A stretch of DNA of 64,000 nucleotides from Bradyrhizobium diazoefficiens (GCF_016616885.1 NZ_CP067102.1:5608501-5672500); one strand, 5' to 3'. Numbered from the stretch's first letter, positions 54,773-63,606 are shown. Numbers and translations are program-made. Notes: generated from the sequence alone by a model not told the origin.

Positions 54773-55489
54773 TCAGGTCGGATTTCGACCGGTGAGCCGC
54801 GTTTCGATCGGCATCGGCATGTCCTTCGGCGGCGGTTCGCGCACGCGCATGCCGCTCACGACCTTCTCGCGAATGGCGGCATCGAGCGCGCTATCTCCCG
54901 TCGACGGCGACAACGTCACACGGGTGACCTGCCCTGACTTGTCGAGCCACACTCTGATGACGGTTTGCGCCGTCGCGTCGCGAGTTTTTTCATTTGTCTC
55001 CAGCGCTGCCGCAATCTGCGTCTGAAGGATGCTCGCGTACCAGCCGAAGCGGCCGTTGCCGCCGCCTCCGCCGCCCCCGCGCCCCTTGCCCTGCGCAAAA
55101 CCGCCGCTGCCCGGCCCGGTGCCGAGACCGAGATCCGGCGGCCCCGGCGTCGGATCCGGTCCGGCATCGGGCGGCGCATCCTTTGGAATGTCGACCGGCT
55201 TCTCCTCGACCACATCCTTGACCGGCGTCTGCTCCATCACCTTTTGCTCGGGCTGCTGTTCCGGCTGCTGCTCGGGCGGGGGCGGTGGTGGCGGAGGCGG
55301 CGGCGGTGGAAGCACCATCGTCACCTGAAGCTCGTTCACCTTGCGCGGCGGATCCTTGTCGCCACTCATCACCATGATGACGACGCCGATCACCGACGCG
55401 ATGACGACCAGCGCCGAACCGCCGAGCAGCAGATAGCGCCGCCATGCCGGCGGGCCGTCGTCGTCGTTGCTGTCGTCGTCCCACGCCAT
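54773..55489 (-). CDS. tonB: TonB-type energy transducer
   Basis: A 238-aa protein with one N-terminal membrane helix (YLLLGGSALVVIASVIGVVI), a run of twelve prolines, a Glu/Pro-Gln linker, a glycine-rich stretch, and a C-terminal TonB domain (QTVIRVWLDKSGQVTRVTLS, DAAIREKVVSGMRVREPPPK). It spans the periplasm to touch outer-membrane proteins. It lies 10 bp after exbD. No TonB-dependent receptor is encoded nearby, so the pore or porin of the same operon is the likely target. Confidence 0.9.
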   Translation of the reverse strand: MAWDDDSNDDDGPPAWRRYLLLGGSALVVIASVIGVVIMVMSGDKDPPRKVNELQVTMVLPPPPPPPPPPPPEQQPEQQPEQKVMEQTPVKDVVEEKPVDIPKDAPPDAGPDPTPGPPDLGLGTGPGSGGFAQGKGRGGGGGGGNGRFGWYASILQTQIAAALETNEKTRDATAQTVIRVWLDKSGQVTRVTLSPSTGDSALDAAIREKVVSGMRVREPPPKDMPMPIETRLTGRNPT

Positions 55490-55498
55490 CGTCCCGTC

Positions 55499-55903
55499 TC
55501 ATCTCGCCGACGGCTTGGTCGCCATGCCGACCTGGGTGAAGTTGAGGCGGCCCAGCAGATCCAGCACGTCGACGACGTTCTGGTACTGGGTCTGGCTGTC
55601 GCCGCGCACGACGATCGGAAATTCAGGCGTCAGCGCACGCTGCTGCACCAGTCGCTGCTCGAGCTCGGGCAGCGTCACGGGAATGGTGTCCAGAAACAGC
55701 TTACCGTCATTGGCGACCGTGATGGCCTTGGTGGTCTGTTGCGCTAGGCTCGGCGCCGCGCTCGCCTTCGGCAGGTTCACCTTCATGCCCTGCACGGTCG
55801 CCGTGGTCATGATGATGAAGATCACCAGGAGCACGTAGGCGAGATCGAGCATCGGCGTGATGTTGATGTCGTCGTACGGCTTGCTTTCGGACTGGACTTG
55901 CAT
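55499..55903 (-). CDS. exbD: Biopolymer transport protein ExbD
   Basis: A 134-aa protein with a single helix (MLDLAYVLLVIFIIMTTATV) and a periplasmic domain. The essential proton-path Asp is D20 in PMLDLAYVLL. It partners the ExbB-like channel encoded directly upstream and TonB directly downstream. Confidence 0.92.
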   Translation of the reverse strand: MQVQSESKPYDDINITPMLDLAYVLLVIFIIMTTATVQGMKVNLPKASAAPSLAQQTTKAITVANDGKLFLDTIPVTLPELEQRLVQQRALTPEFPIVVRGDSQTQYQNVVDVLDLLGRLNFTQVGMATKPSAR

Positions 55904-55907
55904 GGGT

Positions 55908-57848
55908 TCACTCCGCCGCCTGCTTCACCGGCTCTTCCGGCAATTCGTAGGACTCAGCGATCCGCGTGATGAACTCATCGACGAAGACCTGCATCTCGCT
56001 GCTGACATCCTTGATGCGGATCGTCAGGTAGTTGTAGGCAAACAGTGAGGGGATCGCGACGCCGAGGCCTGCGACGGTGGCGACCAGCGCGGCCGCGATA
56101 CCCGGCGCAATCGCATTGACGTTGACGTCGCCGCTGGCCGCGATCGCCGCGAAGGTGATCATGACGCCGACCACTGTGCCGAGCAGGCCGAGGAACGGAC
56201 CGCCCGAGATCGCGATCGTCAGCATCACCATCAGGCGATTGAGGCGCTGGCTCTCCCGCACGTAGCCGCTGTCGAGCACGGCGCGGATCGACTGGATTGC
56301 CTGCGGCGACAGCCGGCGGTAACCGCCACCCGCAAAGCGGCGCCGGATCTCCTGCGCACCGGCTGCGAACAGGTGGTAGAGCGGGGCGGCATGGACCACC
56401 TTGCGCTGCTTCTTGCCAAGCTCGCCCCCGAAACTGGGATCATTCTCCTGGCTGTCGAGCTGGAGCAGCCCTCCGATGTCGGTCGAGGTCTCGCGAAAAT
56501 GCTTGAGGAAGATCGTGTTGCCGGCCGAGACCCGGTTCAGATACGAGACACGATCGACCATGACGTACCAGCTGATCAACGCCATGATCCCGAGCAGGCC
56601 GATGACCACCCAGCCGTCCAGCGTCACCGAGCGCAGGATCACGCCGAAATAGCCGCCGCTGAACCAGCCCGCGTTCTCCTCGTCGACGCTGAACGAGATC
56701 AGCTTGGCCTGGGCGGGCCCCTGCCCGACCGCCGACAGCTTGATGAAACCGGCCGAACGCGCGACCTTCGCGATCGCAAGCTCGTCGACGTCACCGGCAA
56801 AGCCGGCGGCAGAGCCAGAAGGCGCGGCCGCTGGCGGCGTCGCCTGAGCCGCGTCGGCTGCGGGCGCGGCTGCATCCGCGGCGGGAGCTGCCGCGGTAGC
56901 GGCACGACCGAGTTGCGCCACGCCGGTCATGGTGGGCAGGGCCGCAGCAAGCGTCGCGACCTGATCGCCGTCAACGTAAAGGATGATCTGGGCGCCCTTC
57001 GCCGTGAACGCGACCTGGTGCCAGGTCCCGGCCGCGATCGCCGTCCCGCCGGCGGCACGCTGCGTGTTGCCGCCGCTCGTGACCTCCACGAACGCCACAC
57101 CGTTGTCCAACCCAACCGTCAGCCCGTTTGCTCCCTCGTTACGAGAAAACAGCACTGCCCCCGGCTGTGGCGCAGTCATCTTGATCCAAAGCGACCAGCT
57201 CAGTTCGCCGCCTTCCGCGGTCACGAGCGAGGGCGAGCCGGGAAGCGTAAGCGCAGTCTGCCCGTCGAGGCGCGCGCCCTGCCCGATGATGGCGCCGTCG
57301 GCAGCCGGGACCGCGTTCTGGGCGGTGTTCGCCCAGGCAGTGATGTCCTGCGCCGGCGTCGAGCGATCGTTGAAATGATAGACCAGCAGGGTGTCGGGAT
57401 CGTAGGTGCCCTTCGCGTCGACCGCGGTCGGCGCCTTCTGGTTTCCGTAGTAGAGCCAGATGTCGTTCTTGGTACCCGGCTTCAGGTCGGGAACGCCGAC
57501 CCACACCAGCGCTTCGCCGAGCAGCGAGTCGTATTTCTCGACATGGTGCTTGAGCGGCGTCTTGTCGTCGCCGGCAACGAAGCGAAGGTCGCCGCCGTCC
57601 TCCTTCGCCCCACCGAAGCGAAAATTGCCGACATGCAGACGCACGAGAATTGGCGTGGTGCCGATGGCATCGCTGATCCCCGCGCCGGACGGACCGGTGT
57701 CGATCGTGATCTTCTTGCGCAGCGTCCACTGATCGTTCCACCACGCCGCCGCGGGCGACGGCCACAGCGCAGCGAGGAAGACGAACGCAAGCATCACCGG
57801 CGCGCTCAGGCGAAGTCCGGGACGTGATCCAAAGCGAAGGAGCGACAT
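55908..57848 (-). CDS. DUF2341/LamG protein fused to an ExbB/TolQ proton channel
   Basis: A 646-aa fusion. Signal peptide (VMLAFVFLAALWPSPAAAWW), then a DUF2341 domain (about 40-170, WNDQWTLRKKITIDT and onward), a LamG/concanavalin-like domain (about 185-320, LSWSLWIKMTAPQPGAVLFS), an Ala/Pro linker (about 320-350), then a membrane helix (WVVIGLLGIMALISWYVMVD) and an ExbB channel (GGPFLGLLGTVVGVMITFAA to EFITRIAESYELPEEP). ExbB proteins are normally about 240 aa with no periplasmic lectin-like part. The fusion would place a binding domain in the periplasm on the proton motor itself. It abuts TpsB and exbD. Confidence 0.9.
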   Translation of the reverse strand: MSLLRFGSRPGLRLSAPVMLAFVFLAALWPSPAAAWWNDQWTLRKKITIDTGPSGAGISDAIGTTPILVRLHVGNFRFGGAKEDGGDLRFVAGDDKTPLKHHVEKYDSLLGEALVWVGVPDLKPGTKNDIWLYYGNQKAPTAVDAKGTYDPDTLLVYHFNDRSTPAQDITAWANTAQNAVPAADGAIIGQGARLDGQTALTLPGSPSLVTAEGGELSWSLWIKMTAPQPGAVLFSRNEGANGLTVGLDNGVAFVEVTSGGNTQRAAGGTAIAAGTWHQVAFTAKGAQIILYVDGDQVATLAAALPTMTGVAQLGRAATAAAPAADAAAPAADAAQATPPAAAPSGSAAGFAGDVDELAIAKVARSAGFIKLSAVGQGPAQAKLISFSVDEENAGWFSGGYFGVILRSVTLDGWVVIGLLGIMALISWYVMVDRVSYLNRVSAGNTIFLKHFRETSTDIGGLLQLDSQENDPSFGGELGKKQRKVVHAAPLYHLFAAGAQEIRRRFAGGGYRRLSPQAIQSIRAVLDSGYVRESQRLNRLMVMLTIAISGGPFLGLLGTVVGVMITFAAIAASGDVNVNAIAPGIAAALVATVAGLGVAIPSLFAYNYLTIRIKDVSSEMQVFVDEFITRIAESYELPEEPVKQAAE

Positions 57849-59579
57849 CTAGAATTCTCCCCAGACCCGAAAGCTGAACCGTGGATGATTGGCGACGGTG
57901 ACCTGCTGGCTGGTCAGCGGCACACCGACGAAAACAATGCTGTTGAGGTAGCGAAGGGTCTTCATGCGCATGCCGACTCCGTAGCTTGCGAGGTCGAAAT
58001 GCGATTCCTGATCGATGAGCGGTTTGTGGATTCTGGTATTTCCGCCGTCGACGAAGGCGAAGAAGCGCATGTCGTCGAAGGCGTTGTACTTGATGGACTC
58101 GCCGAGCGGATTGGGCAGCTTCTGCTCGACATATTGTGCGAGATTAGGCGTGCGCAGCTCCAGCGTGCCGGCGACGCCGTAGTCGCCGATCACCTCGGAT
58201 TCGAGATAGCCGCGCACCGTGTCCTGTCCGCCGAGGCTGAATTGCTCGCTGGACACCAGCGGCTGATCCGCCGCCTGTCCCTGCAGTTTCGCGTAAAGCT
58301 GGAACCCGCCGGCGAAATCCTGAGTGTGCGAGATGTCGGCATGCAGCGTGATAAAGCTCGCGGTCGCGTCGAAACGCTTGGCGTCGAACTCGTCGCGGCT
58401 GGAGCCGATGCCGCGCAAGCCTGCCGTGATCGTTGCGTTGAGCTGCGTGAGCCGCCCCTCGCCCTGCCAAGTTGCACCATAGGTGCCGACGAGCGGCACA
58501 TAGGTCACGGGCGAGTCGAAGGCATCGGAGCCGAGCTTGAGCGACTGCTTGAAATCCTTGTAGTCGATCCCGAGCGATAGCGTATGGAACAGTTCGCCCC
58601 TGGACGGCAGCGTCAGCACCGCACGCCCACCGACCACCTGACCGGGACCGACAACGTTCGAGCCGCCGACGGTCGCGACCGAGCTGTCCGAGGTCAGGCC
58701 GTAGACGAGGACACTGAGCCAGTCGATTTCGGTTCGCGCCAGGTACGAACCCGACACGACCATGGCGTCCTTCGGGTTCATCGGCGAGACCTGATATGTC
58801 CAGGTCATGGAGTGACCGAGCTGCCAGAGATTATCGTAGCGCATCGATATGCTGGTGCGCAGCGGCGTGGTGCTCGGGCTCTGCTTGTTGTTCAGCTCGA
58901 TGCTGCCGTGGAGCGGAAGCGTGTCCTCGATGTTGAGATCGACGTCGACGGTGCCGGGCGCGACGCCTGCTCGCAGCGCCGGCGTGACACGCCGGTCGGG
59001 CCAGCGGTTCAGCGCGACGATGTCTTTCGTCACGTCCCGAAAATTCGGTAGCGTTCCTTCCTTGAGCGACGGCGCGGCGCTCTTGACGTTGTCGAGGTCG
59101 AAATAACGCGAGCCCTTGACGCGGAGGCGTCCGACCCGGTTCTCGGTAACCTTGAGCACGACGAAGCCGCGCTGCGCATCCTGCTGCGGCACGGCCACGC
59201 TGACGGTCTGAAGGCCCTTGTCGTGATAGGCCTTCTCCACCGCGGCGCGGGCCTTCTCGACATCCTGCGAGCTCTTGTCCGGGCCGAGGAAGGGATAGAC
59301 CGCAGCCTCGATCTCGATCTGCGGCAGATTGTCCGCACCCTCGACACGATACTCGTCGATGTCGAAACGGGTTTCAGGTGCTGGCGGCTTGACGGCCTCC
59401 GCCCCACTCTTGGCCGGATTGGCGCTTGCGGGCGCGGCGGCAGCAGGCTTCGCCGCCGCCGGCCTGCTCGCGTCGGCCTCGGATTTCGCCGCGGCCGGCT
59501 TCGTGCAGATCGCGCAGATGATCAGGCCGCAGATGGCGAGACGCGAGGCACATGCCGCATCAGACCGGTCACTCCGCAC
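57849..59579 (-). CDS. TpsB/FhaC-family outer-membrane translocator (ShlB/HecB type)
   Basis: About 576 aa from a GTG at 59577-59579, chosen because it places a basic n-region and hydrophobic core (LAICGLIICAICTKPAAA) at the N-terminus; the frame stays open further upstream. An Ala/Pro-rich linker, two POTRA domains (FDIDEYRVEGADNLPQIEIE, ENRVGRLRVKGSRYFDLDNV) and a 16-strand barrel follow, with the L6 VRGY motif in GGQDTVRGYLESE. TpsB proteins export a large beta-helical adhesin or toxin; no TpsA partner is in the window. First gene of the operon with the ExbB fusion. Confidence 0.9.
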   Translation of the reverse strand: MRSDRSDAACASRLAICGLIICAICTKPAAAKSEADASRPAAAKPAAAAPASANPAKSGAEAVKPPAPETRFDIDEYRVEGADNLPQIEIEAAVYPFLGPDKSSQDVEKARAAVEKAYHDKGLQTVSVAVPQQDAQRGFVVLKVTENRVGRLRVKGSRYFDLDNVKSAAPSLKEGTLPNFRDVTKDIVALNRWPDRRVTPALRAGVAPGTVDVDLNIEDTLPLHGSIELNNKQSPSTTPLRTSISMRYDNLWQLGHSMTWTYQVSPMNPKDAMVVSGSYLARTEIDWLSVLVYGLTSDSSVATVGGSNVVGPGQVVGGRAVLTLPSRGELFHTLSLGIDYKDFKQSLKLGSDAFDSPVTYVPLVGTYGATWQGEGRLTQLNATITAGLRGIGSSRDEFDAKRFDATASFITLHADISHTQDFAGGFQLYAKLQGQAADQPLVSSEQFSLGGQDTVRGYLESEVIGDYGVAGTLELRTPNLAQYVEQKLPNPLGESIKYNAFDDMRFFAFVDGGNTRIHKPLIDQESHFDLASYGVGMRMKTLRYLNSIVFVGVPLTSQQVTVANHPRFSFRVWGEF

Positions 59580-59950
59580 AGCGCGCAGCGGTGACAGCGC
59601 ATGACGGCGCGCGCCATTATGATACAGACGACGCGATTTCACCTCAGCCTCGATATCATGCTCGCATTGCTGACGCTTTCGGCGACCGCAGCGTCCTTCG
59701 GACAGCCCGAAACCGACCGAGACGCGCCGGTCTGCGAGGGCCTTATCCGATAGACGTTGTGCGCGTGGGCGCAGCGAAAACTTTTTTACTAAGTTCGCGA
59801 CGCCGCTCGATCGTTCGTGTGATGATTTCGCGCAACATAACGTCACTATCACTCGTTGCCTGTTACTCGATAACAGTTCGTCACATTACCGTTGTGCGGC
59901 CTTACTACCGTCCCGCCACAAATTGGGGACTGAGTGAAGTGGGGCGTAGC
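59580..59950. promoter_or_regulatory. Divergent promoter region between tpsB and the ECF sigma gene
   Basis: About 370 bp that must drive the seven-gene minus-strand operon and the sigma gene. An AT-rich patch lies at 59780-59900 (ACTAAGTT, CATTACCGTTG). No credible coding frame other than the upstream extension of tpsB. I could not assign an ECF-type -35/-10 pair by eye. Confidence 0.5.
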
Positions 59951-60610
59951 ATGACCATTGACAGCATCAGCAGCTTGCGGACGCTTCTGCTCGCAGAATA
60001 TGTCGACTTCGATCGCAGGTTGACACGCCGACTGGGCTCCTCGGACCTTGCTTCCGAAGCGCTCAACGAAACCTACCTCCGTCTCGAAGGCATGCGCGAG
60101 CTTGGGCCGGTGCGCAGCCCGAAGGCCTATTTATTCCGCATCGCGCTCAATATCGCAGCCGACCGTCGCCGCGCCGAAAAGCGCCGCCTCACCGTCGACG
60201 AGGTCGATGCCCTGCTCGAAATTCCCGACGACCGGCCCAACGCCGCGCGCGTGACCGAGGATCGCTCCGAGGTCAATCTGCTCAGGAACGCAATCGCCGA
60301 GCTTCCCGAGCGCCGCCGACGCGTGTTGATGCTCTCGCGCATCGACGGCATGCCGAACCGAGAGATCGCGGCACTTCTCGGCGTTACCGTCCGCACTGTC
60401 GAGACCGACCTCAAGCAGGCAGTCGAGCATTGCGCTGATCGTCTCAAACGTCCCGTGCGGACCAAATTCGGTTTTCAGCGTCCCGCTTCGTCTTACGTAC
60501 ATAGATATGCCGATCGCGAGCATCCGCTCACGGCCGGCGTGTGCGGGAAAGCGCTGGATCGTGACGAAGCGAAGCCATCAGGTCGATCATTTGGATCCGT
60601 TAATCCGTGA
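59951..60610 (+). CDS. ECF-family (FecI-like) RNA polymerase sigma factor
   Basis: A 219-aa protein from ATG 59951. The sigma-2 region (YVDFDRRLTRRLGSSDLASE to FRIALNIAADRRRAE) and sigma-4 region (AIAELPERRRRVLMLSRIDG then MPNREIAALLGVTVRTVETD) are complete. It resembles FecI-type iron-sigma factors, normally tied to FecR and a TonB-dependent receptor. The last 50 residues are unlike the family and overlap the next frame by 104 bp. It stands divergent from the TpsB-TonB operon, so it probably controls that operon. Confidence 0.9.
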   Translation: MTIDSISSLRTLLLAEYVDFDRRLTRRLGSSDLASEALNETYLRLEGMRELGPVRSPKAYLFRIALNIAADRRRAEKRRLTVDEVDALLEIPDDRPNAARVTEDRSEVNLLRNAIAELPERRRRVLMLSRIDGMPNREIAALLGVTVRTVETDLKQAVEHCADRLKRPVRTKFGFQRPASSYVHRYADREHPLTAGVCGKALDRDEAKPSGRSFGSVNP

Positions 60611-60824
60611 AGCCCTTTCATGGATCACACGCCTCAAGTCGGGCGAGGCGACGCTTGCAGATGCCGAACAGCTCATGGACTGGCGCGGGCGCAGTGCCGC
60701 GCATGAAAATGCCTTCCGCGATGCGGTAAAGTGCTGGCGTGCCATCGGCCAGGCGCTTGCAACCGGCCGTCCCGCGCCGGCGAGCCGGCGGCGGCGCGCA
60801 TCGAAGGGCAAAGCGCGCACCTAG
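60507..60824 (+). CDS. FecR N-terminal (DUF4880) fragment or mini anti-sigma protein
   Basis: A frame of up to 105 aa (ATG 60507; GTG 60561 is an alternative) whose core DPLIREALSWITRLKSGEAT and MDWRGRSAAHENAFRDAVKC is the DUF4880 domain that forms the cytoplasmic N-terminus of FecR anti-sigma proteins. The membrane helix and periplasmic FecR domain (about 200 further residues) are missing. The stop codon TAG at 60822-60824 lies inside the following palindromic repeat, so truncation by the repeat is plausible. Either a remnant or a purely cytoplasmic anti-sigma factor. Confidence 0.7.
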   Translation: MPIASIRSRPACAGKRWIVTKRSHQVDHLDPLIREALSWITRLKSGEATLADAEQLMDWRGRSAAHENAFRDAVKCWRAIGQALATGRPAPASRRRRASKGKART

Positions 60825-60925
60825 AGCCATTTCCGTTCCGATGGAATCGGAACGGGGCTCTAGATTCTTGTATTGACGCGTTTTCTTGACGCGAACCGGC
60901 ATCCACTTCGCTTGAAAACGCTCTA
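60821..60925. repeat. Palindromic Bradyrhizobium-type repeat
   Basis: Begins CTAGAGCC and holds the perfect inverted CCGTTCCGATGGAATCGGAACGG core (about 60833-60855) closed by GGGCTCTAG at 60855-60863. A second stem, GCGTTTTC with GAAAACGC, closes at about 60921. It supplies the stop of the DUF4880 frame and may terminate transcription from both sides. Confidence 0.78.
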
Positions 60926-60974
60926 ATGCATCAGGACCGACCTGCGAGCCGCAGGGCCCTGTTCCTGCAGCCCG

Positions 60975-61829
60975 TCAATGCAAATCAGACGGCGTCTTGC
61001 GGTCGGCTACGCTGCGCAGGCGCGTGTTCAGAGCAGCGAAATTGATCGTGCTCCCTCCCGTCAGGACGCGACCACGTGCGGGCGCGCCGCCCGCCGACGT
61101 CCGCCCGAACGTCGGTTGTGGAACGGAGCCGGTGACGACGACGCCGTTGGCCGCCAGATGCGCGCGGACGCGTGTGCAATACTCGACCGACAGATACGAG
61201 AATCGCGTCTCGCCATGGCCGGCGCGATATTTCATCGTCGCGGTGCAGAGATCGCTGTTGGCCCGTCGCCAGGCACCGGCGAGATAACGGACGCCGTAAT
61301 GCACGTTGACCTCGGGCGAAGCCAGTTCCGCCGGCGTCCCGGCAAAACCCATCATCCGTGCAGTCGGCAGCATCACCTGCATCAACCCGACTTCGCCGTC
61401 CATGCCGACCACGGCGGGATTGTATCGGCTCTCGACCGCCATCACCGCATCGACCAGCGCAGGCGGCAGGCCGAAAGCCAGCGCTTCGCGCTCGACCAGT
61501 TGCCGGTACTCGGCACGGCCGGCGCGCCAGTCGCGGCCGAACATGGCGCTCGTGCGGTACGGGGAATTGGCAAGCAGCGGATTTGCGGGGGGAAAGTCGG
61601 CGGCGGTAAGCGGGCGCGGTGCAAACGGCTCCAGCGCCAAAGGTTCCAGCGCGCCATCATCCGCGTCGTCGACAGAAGCCGCGACGCGGCCGATTTCGGA
61701 CTGACTACCGTCGTTGTGCTCCTGGGCGCGCCCCTCGCCGCTCGCGGCGATCAGCAGGCACAGCGCTGCGACCCTCCACGACCGGCGCATGCTTCGACTG
61801 GCTTGCAGATGTGAGGGAGATCTCGGCAT
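60975..61829 (-). CDS. Secreted lytic transglycosylase (SLT domain)
   Basis: A 284-aa protein from ATG 61827-61829, which overlaps the upstream stop (TGATG), so translation is coupled; an internal Met at 61790 starts the signal peptide proper (MRRSWRVAALCLLIAASGEG). The transglycosylase domain has the catalytic Glu in LVDAVMAVESRYNPAVVGMD, followed by GEVGLMQVMLPTARMMGFAG and VNVHYGVRYLAGAWRR. It cleaves peptidoglycan glycan strands, possibly to make room for an envelope-spanning polysaccharide or protein export apparatus. Confidence 0.9.
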   Translation of the reverse strand: MPRSPSHLQASRSMRRSWRVAALCLLIAASGEGRAQEHNDGSQSEIGRVAASVDDADDGALEPLALEPFAPRPLTAADFPPANPLLANSPYRTSAMFGRDWRAGRAEYRQLVEREALAFGLPPALVDAVMAVESRYNPAVVGMDGEVGLMQVMLPTARMMGFAGTPAELASPEVNVHYGVRYLAGAWRRANSDLCTATMKYRAGHGETRFSYLSVEYCTRVRAHLAANGVVVTGSVPQPTFGRTSAGGAPARGRVLTGGSTINFAALNTRLRSVADRKTPSDLH

Positions 61830-62245
61830 CAGCGGTGCGGCGGCACGATGGTGGGAGCGGATGGCCGAAAGGGAACGGCCGAACGACCGTAATTTGAGCC
61901 ATATTGCTGGCGAACAGCCGCCTCGTTCGGGTTGCCGACACGCACGTCGGACGAGCGCGCGTCGACCGGTGGCAGGTTGAGCGAAGGATTGACCTTGGTG
62001 ACCTCGCGTTTGAGCTGCTGATTGATGCAACCGAACGCGCTCTCGTTTCCGATCTGCACATCGACGCAGCGTTCGTACGTGGGCTTCGTCGCCTGCCCGC
62101 CGATGATTGTGCCCTGCCGCTCTACCGGCGGATTGCCCGGATTGGCTGACTGGGCCCCCGCACCTCCCGCCGCCGCGAGCGCGACGAGACCGGCCGCGAC
62201 AGCGCGTCCCCCCATCCACCCGGACCAACACAAGACCCGGCTCAT
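61829..62245 (-). CDS. Small secreted hypothetical protein (138 aa)
   Basis: Starts at ATG 62243-62245 with GGAGGA upstream. A signal peptide (GGRAVAAGLVALAAAGGAGA) is followed by a short domain with two cysteines (YERCVDVQIGNESAFGCINQ, then QLKREVTKVNPSLNLPPVDA) and a Pro-rich tail. Its stop overlaps the transglycosylase start. The frame is open further upstream but without a better start. Function unknown; probably periplasmic and linked to the transglycosylase. Confidence 0.72.
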   Translation of the reverse strand: MSRVLCWSGWMGGRAVAAGLVALAAAGGAGAQSANPGNPPVERQGTIIGGQATKPTYERCVDVQIGNESAFGCINQQLKREVTKVNPSLNLPPVDARSSDVRVGNPNEAAVRQQYGSNYGRSAVPFRPSAPTIVPPHR

Positions 62246-62406
62246 AGCCCTGTTCCTCCACCAGCCGGCAGGTTCGTTGGCCGGGCCGCGGGCGAGCATT
62301 AACATAATTCGATATCGTCGGACCGTATCCTGCACGATGAGTAACATTTTCGAACCCGTCGTCAAGACGCCTCCTCCGCCTCCATCATCAGAATGTCCGA
62401 CCGGCT

Positions 62407-63606
62407 TCACTGCACGACGGTGGTCGTCGAGGAGGTCGGCCCCGGGAAGCGGATGTTGTTGACGAGGCTCACTCCGTTCTCTGCAGTCACGAGCGCCGTG
62501 TTGATGAAGGTCAGAACCTTCGTGACATCCACCTGCGCCGCGTTGGCGGCGTAGAGCACGTCGAACGGACGCATCGATAGCTTGGTGGCGATGAAATATC
62601 CGGCCGGATCCTGGAAGTTGACATTGAAGACGATCGGCACGGAATCGCCGTCGAACCTGGAGCAGTCGACGCCGAGGCGCTGCGCCACCTCGCGCGGCTC
62701 TCGGCGATAGAGGAAGACGGATGCCGGATCGGCCTGGAGATCGAGCAGGCCGCGCGCCTTCGCGACCGCTTGCGTCAGGTTGATACGCCAGGCATCGAAA
62801 TTGAACTCGCCCTGCTGGCCGGTGGCGCCGAATGCGATGAACTTCATCGGCTCACGGTAGAGATAAAGGCGGTCTCCAGGTTGCACGAAGACGTTGCTCG
62901 CCGGGAAATAGACGAGATTGCCGAACGGTACCGTGGCGCGCTTTCCGCTGCGCTCCAGGACGACCCATGTCTCCCAGCCGGCGCCGCTGATGCCGCCCGC
63001 GCGCGTGATCGCGTCGGTGATGCGGTCCTGCGCGCCGGCCGACGGCATGGGGAATCGCACCGGTGTCCTGACCTCGCCGAACACGCTGACGAGCGACGAG
63101 CGCTGCTGGCTGGATGTCACCACGACCTGCGGATCGATCGCACGTTTCTTGATCTGCGCGAGGATGTCTTCCTGAACCTGCACATTGGTGCGGCCGGCGG
63201 CGCGAATGCGGCCGGCATAGGGCACCGTGATGTTCCCGTCGTTGTCGACGGCCTGATCGGGCAGGTTCACGAAATTACCCGGGCGTACGCCGGCTTCCAG
63301 CGGCACGTAGAGTCCGCCCGCTGCGGCCTCGAAGATCGTGACGCTGATGACGTCGCCGATGCCGAACTTGATACTCGAGGGCGGACGCGTATCCGCGAGA
63401 TTTCCGGACAGTCCGTTGGGCTCGAATTTCTCGAGCACCTGCAGCACCTCGGGATTGAGCTTGACGACGGCAAACGGCAGCGCCGTCGTATTCTCGTTCC
63501 TGATGTCGAGACTTGCCGGGCCTGACATCGGAATGAACCCACAACCGCCGAGCACGGCCGACGAGATCAGGCAGCATGCGATCAACAAAAACTTCCAAAA
63601 TCGCAT
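62407..63606 (-). CDS. Wza/GumB-like polysaccharide export lipoprotein
   Basis: A 399-aa protein from ATG 63604-63606. It has a lipoprotein signal (ACCLISSAVLGGCGFIPMSG, lipidated Cys in LGGC), a Poly_export domain (about residues 70-150, FGIGDVISVTIFEAAAGGLY) and SLBB-type domains (SVFGEVRTPVRFPMPSAGAQ, VQPGDRLYLYREPMKFIAFG). It would form the outer-membrane channel for the exopolysaccharide made by the genes at 44.5-51 kb, partnered with the Wzz/BY-kinase. Confidence 0.92.
   Translation of the reverse strand: MRFWKFLLIACCLISSAVLGGCGFIPMSGPASLDIRNENTTALPFAVVKLNPEVLQVLEKFEPNGLSGNLADTRPPSSIKFGIGDVISVTIFEAAAGGLYVPLEAGVRPGNFVNLPDQAVDNDGNITVPYAGRIRAAGRTNVQVQEDILAQIKKRAIDPQVVVTSSQQRSSLVSVFGEVRTPVRFPMPSAGAQDRITDAITRAGGISGAGWETWVVLERSGKRATVPFGNLVYFPASNVFVQPGDRLYLYREPMKFIAFGATGQQGEFNFDAWRINLTQAVAKARGLLDLQADPASVFLYRREPREVAQRLGVDCSRFDGDSVPIVFNVNFQDPAGYFIATKLSMRPFDVLYAANAAQVDVTKVLTFINTALVTAENGVSLVNNIRFPGPTSSTTTVVQ

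Noticed and set aside
60975..62261. 428-aa fusion of the secreted protein frame with the lytic transglycosylase
   Set aside because: The upstream extension overlaps the 138-aa gene in another frame; the TGATG stop-start overlap and the signal peptide support the shorter start.
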